A stretch of 51,210 bases of DNA from CAZOKZ01 sp964580585 (GTDB lineage Bacteria; Sumerlaeota; Sumerlaeia; SLMS01; JAHLLQ01), in the NCBI GenBank assembly GCA_964580585.1, contig CAZOKZ010000030.1, positions 1 through 51,210 of the forward strand, in the 5' to 3' direction. The notes under the pieces were generated by a model that searched no databases, had not been told where the DNA came from, and was given only the letters and a program-made list of their open reading frames with translations. The position numbers and the translations under genes are program-made. This document shows, piece by piece, positions 41,863 through 50,600 of the stretch (the stretch's first letter is position 1; every line of letters begins with the position of its first letter).

Positions 41863-44049
41863 TTATTCCAGCGCCATCCAGTCCTCGATCGCGGAAATGC
41901 CTTCCGGTGCAGGGTCTTTTTCCGACCGGCCGGTGAGCGGCACGGCGAGCGCGGGGGTGTCCGGGTCGTTCGACTCGATTACCAACTGCGCGGCGCGTTC
42001 GTGGAAGGGTACTTCACCGAGAAATGTCGTTGGCGCAAACGTTACACGATAATCCGTCGATTCACCCGGCGCGAGTGTCAGGAGCGATTTGTCGTCCGGA
42101 GGTAAGAGAACGAATTCGTCCGCGTCGTCGCCTGAAAGGTAAACGTCGGTGATTTCGAGCGGCAACTCGCCGATGTTTTCGATGGCGATCGATTGCGGGG
42201 AGCTTTGCATACCGAGTTGCAGGTGCCCGAAATCGAGCGCGGCGGGGGTGGGGTGGTTGTCGGGTGGCGCGAGTTCGGTGTACCAGACGTCGTTGAAGTA
42301 CGAGCTGAAGTATCGTCCGCCCAGCCGCCATATTCTGTTTTGAAATGTTACGACGGAAGAGGATCGGCATCCGGCAAAACTAATGGAGTTCGTTGCTAGA
42401 ATCCAATTGGTTCCGTCGCTTGAACTCCAACATTCATTGTCAATAACCCAGAGTTTGTTGTTCATAGCAATGCACTGATGTCCAGACCTTGGAGTAAATG
42501 GCGCATGTTCCGTTACTTGCTGCCACTCGATTCCGTTAGTGGAATACCAGATGTCATTTTTTATTTCACTACCAGTTCCGCCAATAAGCCAAATTTTTTC
42601 TTGAAATACAGTACATGCATGATCTGTGCGTGGTGAAAAAGCTGCACTTTCAGTGGCAAGCTGCCACTCGATGCCGTTTCCCGAGCACCATATATCGTTT
42701 AGTGAATCTCCTCCAATCACCCAAATTTTATCATTAAAAACGACACTTTGATGACCTTGTCTAGGTGAAAAAGCCGCGTTGTTTGTTGCGAGATTCCATT
42801 GAATCCCGTCAGAACTGTACCAAACATCGTTTCTTTTTATTCCATCATTTCCACCGATTACCCACATCTTGTTATCAAAAACGATACTTGCATGTCCTTT
42901 TCGAGGGCTGAATTCTGCGTGCAGTGTTACCGGATTCCAATCGATTCCATTAGCTGTGTTCCAAATATCGTTTTGGCTGTTGATAGCGCCACCTCCGATA
43001 ATCCAAATTTTGTTATCATATACAACGCTGGAGAGAGAAGCTCTCGGTGAAAATGAATTTTGATTTGTCATGAACTCCCATGCATCTCCATCTGTGCGCC
43101 AAACATTGCTGTGATTAATTTGATGTTTACCACCCAGGAGCCAGAGACTATCTTGGAATTCGACTACTCCGAATCCATCTACGCGTAGATGCGATTTTAG
43201 CTCAGTAGGCATCGGTGCAGAAATAGTCCAGTTGTTGCCATTACTTGACGACCAAATATCTAATTCTCCCGATTGAGTGAATCCGCCTAGTATCCAAATT
43301 TTGTTATCGAAGGAAATGATTTTGTGTAAGCGTCGTGGGGTAAAATTTGCGTGGTCTGTAACTTGAGTCCAGGTCGTACCATTGCTCGTGCACCACACTT
43401 CACTGTTTTCGTTTGATCCACCGATTGCCCAGATTTTGTTGTCGAAGACAACATGGCTGAAATTTAGTTGATGATTCAGGTTATTGGTATCAATCCAGTC
43501 TGGAGCCCGATTCCATACAATTCCATCTGACGAGTACCAGTTATCATATAGGTTTTGTTCACCACCTATTCCCACCCCGCCAAGTAGCCATAATTTATTC
43601 TGAAAAACGAGTACGGAGTGATTTGTTCTTGGTTCGAATGGAGCATTCGTAGCGGCTGAAATCCAATGAGAGCCATTCGTTGAATACCAAATGTCGTTCA
43701 GCTTATTATTTTGTAAATCTCTACCTCCGATAACCCACATTCTTCCGTCGAAAACCGTACAAGTATGCCCCATTCTAGATGGAAACTCAGCGTGGTTTAT
43801 TTTCCGATTCCAATCAACTCCGTTGTCTGAATACCAGACATCATTTCGATCCTTGCCGTCCCACCCTCCTATGACCCACATTTTTTCATCAAAGACAACA
43901 TTGGCGTGATTAGCTCTTGGGCTAAACCCATTCGCAAGTTCCCAATCCTTGCCCAGTTCCGCTTGGACGGGCTGAACAGCAAACAGGCTAAAGGCAAAAA
44001 TCAGACTGGCGATAAAAATAGAAATACGAAGACGGTGCAGCTTGAACAT
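41863..44049 (-). CDS. Secreted kelch-repeat protein with ASH-like C-terminal domain
   Basis: 728 aa. AGAGAGG precedes the ATG. Signal peptide (I-F-I-A-S-L-I-F-A-F-S-L-F-A-V) with a cut after Q-A. Then 12 kelch-like repeats of about 45-50 residues, pattern F-S-P-R-x-x-H-x-x-V-V-F then K-x-W-V-I-G-G and N-D-I-W-Y-S. Twelve repeats would fit two six-bladed propellers. The last ~110 residues are a choice-of-anchor/ASH-type beta domain (A-L-D-F-G-H-L-Q-L-G; A-P-G-E-S-T-D-Y-R-V-T-F). The repeat-coding DNA (about 42.4-43.95 kb) is clearly AT-richer than its neighbours, suggesting recent acquisition or fast repeat expansion. Ligand unknown. Confidence 0.85.
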   Translation of the reverse strand: MFKLHRLRISIFIASLIFAFSLFAVQPVQAELGKDWELANGFSPRANHANVVFDEKMWVIGGWDGKDRNDVWYSDNGVDWNRKINHAEFPSRMGHTCTVFDGRMWVIGGRDLQNNKLNDIWYSTNGSHWISAATNAPFEPRTNHSVLVFQNKLWLLGGVGIGGEQNLYDNWYSSDGIVWNRAPDWIDTNNLNHQLNFSHVVFDNKIWAIGGSNENSEVWCTSNGTTWTQVTDHANFTPRRLHKIISFDNKIWILGGFTQSGELDIWSSSNGNNWTISAPMPTELKSHLRVDGFGVVEFQDSLWLLGGKHQINHSNVWRTDGDAWEFMTNQNSFSPRASLSSVVYDNKIWIIGGGAINSQNDIWNTANGIDWNPVTLHAEFSPRKGHASIVFDNKMWVIGGNDGIKRNDVWYSSDGIQWNLATNNAAFSPRQGHQSVVFNDKIWVIGGDSLNDIWCSGNGIEWQLATESAAFSPRTDHACTVFQEKIWLIGGTGSEIKNDIWYSTNGIEWQQVTEHAPFTPRSGHQCIAMNNKLWVIDNECWSSSDGTNWILATNSISFAGCRSSSVVTFQNRIWRLGGRYFSSYFNDVWYTELAPPDNHPTPAALDFGHLQLGMQSSPQSIAIENIGELPLEITDVYLSGDDADEFVLLPPDDKSLLTLAPGESTDYRVTFAPTTFLGEVPFHERAAQLVIESNDPDTPALAVPLTGRSEKDPAPEGISAIEDWMALE

Positions 44050-44156
44050 GGGAGGACCTCTCTTGATTGACCGTGGAGCCGAGTTGGCTCCTTCCCGGTA
44101 AAAATAGGATGTTCAACGATGCGCCACTCAGGGGGGAGAAATGGCTATGGGGGCTT

Positions 44157-44188
44157 ATCGCTCAAAGATTGGAACAAATCTGAGCGAT
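44157..44188. promoter_or_regulatory. Near-palindrome, possible activator site
   Basis: ATCGCTCAAAGATT (44157-44170) and AATCTGAGCGAT (44177-44188) are inverted with a small bulge. It lies about 150 bp upstream of the sigma-54-type promoter, the usual distance of an enhancer-binding-protein site. Confidence 0.35.
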
Positions 44189-44339
44189 TGGCAACTTTTT
44201 CGGGATGAATTTGTAATAGAAAGTTTTCTCTGAGAATTAAGGGCAGTCATCATCCTGAGCTGGAGTATCAAAGGAGAGATTCTACTGTGTATTCTGAGAT
44301 TTCCGTCCGCGAAACTACGGTGTTGACTTAGTCCGCGAG

Positions 44340-44356
44340 TTGGCCTTTGCTTTGCA
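44340..44356 (+). promoter_or_regulatory. Sigma-54-type (-24/-12) promoter upstream of the CtpA-like protease
   Basis: TTGGC-N7-TTGCA, with GG (44342-44343) and GC (44354-44355) exactly ten bases apart, matching the RpoN consensus at all ten core bases. The ATG of the protease gene is about 100 bp downstream. Confidence 0.5.
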
Positions 44357-44453
44357 TACGGCTTAGTTGCTGCCTTGGAAAAGGGGCTTGGCCCGGGATG
44401 GGCCGGTGTGACCGGATTTCGAGGCGAGAATACGAAAAAGGAAGATCATACGC

Positions 44454-45983
44454 ATGGCTTTTTGGAAGCAGGCTACCCGAGGGGATCGCTTTCTGTTCCT
44501 GATGTCGGTGGGATTGCTGGCGTTTTCGGTGTTGTTGGTCGGCATTCACGACCGGCGGCTTCAGGCTTCGACCGAGGACGAGGAATTTTACCGGTTTGTG
44601 GACGTGGCGGCCGAGGTTTATAGCGAAATCAAGAATAAATATGTGGAAGAAGTGGATTCGCGGACGGTGCTCGAAGGGGCGCTTTCCGGGATGTTTCGCG
44701 CCCTGGACGAGCATAGCCAGTACATGAATCCGGATATGCTGAAGTCGCTGGAGCGCGATACGTCGGGTGAATTCAGCGGCATCGGTATCCATATTTCCAA
44801 GCGTCAAGGCCTGCTGACGGTGATTTCACCGATTCCGGGCTCGCCGGCGGCAGAGGTCGGCCTCCAGCCCTGGGATCGTATCATCGAAATCGAGGGTGAG
44901 ACGACCGAGGGCATGGATTTGAGCGACGCGGTCAAGAAGTTGACAGGTCCATCTGGTACCAAGGTGACGTTCAAAGTTTACCGCGCAGGCGAAAAAGAGC
45001 CACTGGAGTTCACGGTGACGCGCCAGCGGATGGAAATCGAAAGCGTGCACAGCAAGATGCTCGAAAACAATATCGGGTATGTCCGTTTGACGCGGTTCAG
45101 CGAAAATACGACGCGCGATGTGCGTCGTGCGCTGCTGGAGATGAAGAGTCAGGGCATGGAAGGTTTGATCATTGACCTGCGCTATAATACGGGCGGGTTG
45201 TTGAAAGAAGCGATCGATACGGCGGATTTGTTTGTCGATAAGGGCGAGATGGTTGTTTCGACCAAAGGCCGCATGACGAACCAAAACCGCGAATATCGCT
45301 CGGAAAACGAGCCCATTTGCCGCCTGCCACTGTTTGTGTTGGTCAACGAAGGCAGCGCCTCGGCCAGCGAGATTCTTGCAGGCGCTATTCAGGATCATCG
45401 CCTGGGCGTGATTCTTGGGCCTGCAGGCAAGAATACGTTCGGCAAGGGATCGGTTCAGACGATTTCCGAACTCTATCATACGATGACCAATGACGATGAT
45501 GGCAATCCGATGGAAAGCGCCATGCGTTTGACGACGGCGAAGTATTACACGCCATCGGGACGCACGATCCACCATATCGGCATTACGCCTGACATTGGCG
45601 TGCCGCTGACGCGCAAGCACGAGCTGGAACTGCAACGCCACGGGTTGATTGGCGATGTGTTCACGGGCGAAGATTACCACGTGGACGAGGAAACGTTGGA
45701 AGGTGCCTCGGAAGAGGAAGAAGAAGGCGTCGATGGGGGCACTCAGCTTCAGTTGCGCGAAGACGAAGAGGAAGAAATCGAACCGCAACGCGACCCGAAC
45801 AAGCCCTTCTACGAAGTCAAGGCGCCGGATTTGGTTTCGGACGAGGATTTTGTGGATGTGATGCTGGCAGAAGCCATCAAGCAGATGAAGATCTACATGA
45901 TTCTCGAACACAAAAAGGCCAAATCGCCTGCATCGGCCATCGCGCAATCGCTCGAAAGTGACAGCGTAAGCGTGGCGAAGTAA
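44454..45983 (+). CDS. ctpA: C-terminal processing protease (S41, CtpA/Prc family)
   Basis: 509 aa. N-terminal anchor or uncleaved signal (F-L-F-L-M-S-V-G-L-L-A-F-S-V-L-L-V-G-I). A PDZ domain follows at about 100-185 (G-I-G-I-H-I-S; S-P-A-A-E-V-G-L-Q-P-W-D-R-I). The S41 core has catalytic Ser in N-E-G-S-A-S-A-S-E-I and Lys in K-N-T-F-G-K-G-S-V-Q-T. An acidic insert (about 420-455; S-E-E-E-E-E-G-V-D-G) precedes a helical C-terminus. Degrades or trims envelope proteins. A sigma-54-type promoter and a palindrome lie upstream. Confidence 0.93.
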   Translation: MAFWKQATRGDRFLFLMSVGLLAFSVLLVGIHDRRLQASTEDEEFYRFVDVAAEVYSEIKNKYVEEVDSRTVLEGALSGMFRALDEHSQYMNPDMLKSLERDTSGEFSGIGIHISKRQGLLTVISPIPGSPAAEVGLQPWDRIIEIEGETTEGMDLSDAVKKLTGPSGTKVTFKVYRAGEKEPLEFTVTRQRMEIESVHSKMLENNIGYVRLTRFSENTTRDVRRALLEMKSQGMEGLIIDLRYNTGGLLKEAIDTADLFVDKGEMVVSTKGRMTNQNREYRSENEPICRLPLFVLVNEGSASASEILAGAIQDHRLGVILGPAGKNTFGKGSVQTISELYHTMTNDDDGNPMESAMRLTTAKYYTPSGRTIHHIGITPDIGVPLTRKHELELQRHGLIGDVFTGEDYHVDEETLEGASEEEEEGVDGGTQLQLREDEEEEIEPQRDPNKPFYEVKAPDLVSDEDFVDVMLAEAIKQMKIYMILEHKKAKSPASAIAQSLESDSVSVAK

Positions 45984-46012
45984 TCGGCTGAAAATTCAGG
46001 AAAGTCTCGCGA

Positions 46013-46045
46013 GCCGCCGGAAGGGGTTGCCCTCCCGGCGGTTTT
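46013..46045 (+). terminator. Terminator after ctpA
   Basis: GCCGCCGG (46013-46020) pairs with CCGGCGG (46035-46041), followed by TTTT. Only 33 bp before the next gene. Confidence 0.7.
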
Positions 46046-46078
46046 GGCGTTAAGGGTTTCACAGAATCGAGGCTTCCG

Positions 46079-46534
46079 ATGATTTACCCAAACCCCAACG
46101 ATCCCTGGAGTTCCGAAGCGCGACGGCCAATCGAGCCGTTCAAGCCTTCCGTCGTGTGGGACGGCGACTGGGTGGTGAAATTTTTGGCGCGGGTTTGCCT
46201 GGTTGGGCCGCTGACCGGAGCGTTTGTTGGTGAAGTGGTTTGCTATTTCACGTTTTTTGATTTAAGAGAGGCCTCCATTTGGGGGGGAATGTTTGGTGTC
46301 TGCTTTGGATTTGTCGGCGCCATGATGATGTTCCCGCTGACATTTTGGATTCCTATATTGCGGCTTTGGGTTGTGACGTTTTTCGGAACGTTGATTCCCG
46401 CTGTATTGGTGGCGATGTATTTCAACGAAAATCCGTTCGTCGGGCTGGCTGTTGCGCTGGCGGGATTTGTTGTGTCGCATTTTGCGTTGGCGGGTTACGA
46501 TATGTTGGAGAAAAATCGAAAAACTTTGGAATAA
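46079..46534 (+). CDS. Small multi-pass membrane protein, unknown
   Basis: 151 aa, ATG after GAGG. A Pro-rich N-terminal tail (Y-P-N-P-N-D-P-W-S-S) is followed by about four hydrophobic spans (C-L-V-G-P-L-T-G-A-F-V-G; G-M-F-G-V-C-F-G-F-V-G-A-M-M; W-V-V-T-F-F-G-T-L-I-P-A-V; G-L-A-V-A-L-A-G-F-V-V-S). Family not recognised. The SRAP gene begins 6 bp after its stop, so the two are probably co-transcribed. Confidence 0.7.
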   Translation: MIYPNPNDPWSSEARRPIEPFKPSVVWDGDWVVKFLARVCLVGPLTGAFVGEVVCYFTFFDLREASIWGGMFGVCFGFVGAMMMFPLTFWIPILRLWVVTFFGTLIPAVLVAMYFNENPFVGLAVALAGFVVSHFALAGYDMLEKNRKTLE

Positions 46535-46540
46535 TTCGAT

Positions 46541-47143
46541 ATGTGCGGGCGATTTGCTCATCCGGCGGAATTCGATCCCTTTTACGACTATTTCCCTGAA
46601 ATGATCGTCGAGGTGGAAACCGGGACGGTGCGGTCGAACGTGGCGCCGACCCAGTGGGTGCCGACTTTGTTGCGCGAATCGGACGGGCGCACGCGCTTGA
46701 TTCCAGCGACGTGGGGATTGGTGCCGCGTTGGGTGAAGGACCCGAAAAGCCGCCCGTTTAATGCGCGGGCCGAAACGCTGGGGGAGAAACCGTTCTTTCG
46801 CGACGCGTATCGCACGCGCCGATGCTTGATTTTGGCCAATGGCTTCTATGAATGGAAAGCCATTCCGGGGCAAAAACGCAAACAGCCGATGTTTTTTACG
46901 CTGAACGGAGGCGAGATGTTTGCCTTTGCGGGTCTGTGGGAGTCGCATCCGCAATGGGGGCTGACTTCGACGATCATTACGACCGAGCCGAATGCGTTGG
47001 TGGCGCCGATTCACAATCGGATGCCCGTGATTCTTCGTTCCGAGGACTATGAGCGTTGGCTGGAGCCAAAAAAGCCGGGTTCGGACGAGTTGCTTAGGCC
47101 GTATTCTGCCGAAGAAATGGTGGTTCGCGAGGCGGTCTTATAG
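46541..47143 (+). CDS. yedK: SRAP (YedK/HMCES) abasic-site processing protein
   Basis: 200 aa. Forms a covalent thiazolidine link to abasic sites in single-stranded DNA through Cys2 (N-terminal M-C-G-R-F). Other family residues: W-G-L-V-P-R-W, F-N-A-R-A-E-T (Asn), N-G-F-Y-E-W (Glu), and I-H-N-R-M-P (His). All active-site positions are intact and the length is normal. Follows the small membrane-protein gene. Confidence 0.95.
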   Translation: MCGRFAHPAEFDPFYDYFPEMIVEVETGTVRSNVAPTQWVPTLLRESDGRTRLIPATWGLVPRWVKDPKSRPFNARAETLGEKPFFRDAYRTRRCLILANGFYEWKAIPGQKRKQPMFFTLNGGEMFAFAGLWESHPQWGLTSTIITTEPNALVAPIHNRMPVILRSEDYERWLEPKKPGSDELLRPYSAEEMVVREAVL

Positions 47144-47632
47144 AGGGGAAAGCAGGGGGGGGGAGATAACGGTTTTCAACTTCCGGATTACAACTTTCGA
47201 GCGCTTTGGCGCTCGTTTTTTTATGGGGTGTGTTTTAAAGAGGGGTAAAAAATGGCCTGTTTTGGGCTAAAAATCAAAAATATTTTCATAAATCGAAAAC
47301 GGGTATTTTTTCGCGGATATCAGAATACCAGAAATTGGCACCCCTACCCCCCTGCGGGGGTAGCTCCATGCTAATATACGGAAAATACCTCTCCAAATAC
47401 AATATATTGACTATATGTTGCTTGCAACTTGCAGATGTGACGACTTTGCTGGTTGCGATTTTCGCCACCCTCCCTTTTGGGGTGGTTGCGGAATAAAGCC
47501 TTTTATTTTCCGGAAAGGCTTGTTGAATTTTTGGGATATTTTTGGAGATTGTAGGGCGGGCGGGTTTGGTGTAAGCTCAACTCATCTTTTTGTTAGACCA
47601 GATGCCGAGAGCATCACCGGAAAGGACCTCAA
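47144..47632. other. AT-rich intergenic region with several hairpins
   Basis: 489 bp before the GH57 gene. Apart from the SRAP terminator it contains CTACCCCC/GGGGGTAG (47344-47363), CCACCC/GGGTGG (47465-47485), and AAGCCTTT/AAAGGCTT (47496-47521) followed by a T-rich stretch, which may end an upstream leader transcript. A TTGACT near 47405 lacks a clear -10. No known riboswitch is recognised. Confidence 0.45.
47198..47222 (+). terminator. Terminator after yedK
   Basis: CGAGCGC (47198-47204) and GCGCTCG (47209-47215), loop TTTG, then a run of seven T. Confidence 0.85.
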
Positions 47633-50600
47633 ATGAAGTCTCCGTTCGTTCGCAACACATGGGGGGCTGTAGGATTTGGTATCGCGCTTGCCCTCGCTGG
47701 GTCAGGTGCCCAGGCGCAAAACAACAATCCAAAGGTTTCGTACCTCTGGCACATGCACCAGCCTATTTACTGGAACGACCAACTGCGCGCAGGTGGGACG
47801 GACCGATATGAATATGCCTGGGAATCCATTCAGCAGAAGGACGGCGGGGCGGCTCGTCCCGAGAACGATTTGCGCGAAATTTTCGGCAGCGAGGATCGCA
47901 AGGCGGCGTATCAGTATCGCACGCGCGATTCGTTGGCGAGTATTTCGGGTCATGCGAAATCCGGCGCGGCCATGAGTTTTTCGGGCGCGTTAGCGGAAAA
48001 CATCGGCAGCTTGGGCGCTGCGAACCAGCTTGGCTACAATGGCGCGTGGGCAGACCCGGTCAAGCAGGCGATGGGTTGGACAACGACGGGTGGCAAGAAG
48101 CGCATGGATGTGGTGAACTTTACGATGCACCACTCGCTGGCGGGGCTTCTCGATCCCGTGACGGTGAAGATGGAAATCAAGTTGAACCAAGAGAAAATGA
48201 AGGAAGTTTACGGTGCGAATGCGGTGTCGAAGGGGTATTTCCCGACGGAAATGTGTTTCTCCGAGCGATTGATTCCGATCCTGGTGGATTTGGGAATCGA
48301 GTGGAGCATCGTGTCGGGCGAGCACATTGCGCGTGCCTGCCCGGATTTCCCGCTGCAGTTGGGTTCGGGCGGCGTGAACTGCGCACCGCCGAACAAAGCC
48401 GATCAGATCAACCCCAATGGCGTGGATTTCATCCGTCAATCGATCAGCCGTGGTTGCGGTCCCGTGAACGCCAACCCGCTTTCTTATCGCCCGGCATACG
48501 CCAAGTATGTCGATCCGAATACGGGCGTTGAGAAGAAGATGAAAGTCATTCCCGCCGATCAGGCAACAAGCTGGCAGGATGGGTATGGCTGTATCAACGG
48601 TGGTTTCATCACGGCGCTGAATGCCAAAAACAGCACCTCGTTGCCCTCGCTGGTTTTGTTGGCGCACGACGGCGACAATGCGTTTGGTGGCGGTTACAGC
48701 TACTATAACGAGTGCGTTCCAAACCTGGCAAACGATGTGGCAAGCCGCGGCGGTGAAATGATCTCGATCGATCAATATCTGTCGCAATACACGGTGCCGA
48801 CGGGAACGGTGATCCACGTCGAGGACGGCGGTTGGGTGAATGCGGACGGCGACTTCGGTTCGCCGACGTACATCAACTGGAACTATCCGCTGCTCAACTC
48901 GGCTGGTCAGCACGACCCGGTGAATGGGTGGCATGAAAAAGTTCGCGAAATGGCGATTTTCACCGAAACGTTGAACCGTGTGTTGACGGCTCAGCAAATC
49001 CAGGGCAGTTCGCCAAATTACGCGAAGATTCTGCACCCGGACGGTTCGACTTCCGCCGTGGATCGCGCCTGGCATTATTACCTGGGATCGTTGGATTCGG
49101 GAAATGTGTATTATGGCACGCCGTTGGACCTGGAAATCAAAGGCACCATCGGGTGTAACGAAGCCTTCCAGCACGTCGATCCGATTATCAGCGCCAACCT
49201 GTCTGCGGATACGACAGCGCCGACGATTTTCCTGCCGCAGCGTTTTCCGTACAACCCCGGCAGCTTGAACTACGGGGTGGAACATCAGTACAAACAAGTG
49301 TATGACGACGGCGATTTCCATATCTGGACGTTTGTTTCCGACGTCAATACGATCAGCAGCGTGAAGCTTAAGTACCGTATCGACGTAAATGGTGTGAACC
49401 CGATTTCGTCGAACCAGAACGAAACCTACGCAGGCGGTTCGGAAGTGGGTGCGTGGCAGACGTTGACCATGAACGGGCGTGCTTTCCCAGCCAACAACGT
49501 TTATAACAAACCGGGGCTGAATTACTTCGAGCTTCCGGCGCACATCGCACGTCATTACTCGGTAGAAGTCACGGGTCTGCGCAGCAAATTGATCGACTAC
49601 TACGTGGAAGCGACGGACTCGCGCGGCAACGTGTCGAAGTCTCCGATTCAGCACGTTTGGATTGGCGATGGCAGTGGAGCGGTTCCTCCGACGAACGTGG
49701 TGACCACGACACCGAATCCGCCCGCCAAGGGCCAATCGGTGACGATCAATTACGATGCAACCGGTCGTAATCTGGCGGGTGCCTCGACGGTGAAAATCCA
49801 TATCGGTAAAAATGGTTGGCAGGGAACGATTACACCCGACCCCGCGATGACCGCCAACGGCACCAACAAGTGGAAATATACCTATACGGTACCAGCCGAT
49901 GCGAATATCATCGATATCGCCTTCAACAATGGTGGCAGCACCTGGGACAACAATGGCGGCGCCGATTGGCATATCACAACGAGCGGTACATCGCCCACGC
50001 CGACTCCGACTCCAACCTCGACACCCACACCGACGCCGACGCCCACGCCGACGCCGACACCTACCCCAACGCCGACGCCCACGCCTATTCCGGGAGCGGT
50101 GATGCTTTCGCCCAATCCGCCCAAAGCCGGTCAATCCGTGACCGTTACATACGATCCTCGGGGTCGTTCGCTGGCAAGCGCCACGACGGTGAAAGTTCAC
50201 AAGGGGACGAATGGCTGGGCGACGGTCGATAGTCCGAACGCTTCGATGACCAAGAATGCAAATGGTTTCTGGGTGATCACGTACACGGTGCCGTCCACCG
50301 CCAGCAAGATCGACCTGGCCTTCAATAATGGCGGAACGACCTGGGATAATAATAACGGTGCCGATTGGCACTACAATACCGCCACTTCGCCGATTATTCC
50401 GGGATTTGTGGCAACGGACCCCGCGCCTCCGATCAAGGGGCAGTCGGTGAAGATTCAATACGATCCGCGCAACGGCCCGTTGGCCAGTGCCACGACGGTG
50501 AAGGTACACAAGGGCATTAATAACTGGGCTACCGTGGACGCAACCGACGCCGCCATGACGAAAAATGCCAGCACGGGTTATTGGGAGCTGACTTATACGG

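Larger units (their letters stand above)
44050..44453. other. Divergent kelch / ctpA regulatory region
   Basis: 404 bp, divergent. Holds a near-palindrome at 44157-44188 and a sigma-54-type promoter at 44340-44356, both listed separately. No RNA gene is seen. Confidence 0.5.

Noticed and set aside
49990..50095. CRISPR-like or satellite repeat
   Set aside because: It is an in-frame Thr-Pro linker repeat within the GH57 gene.
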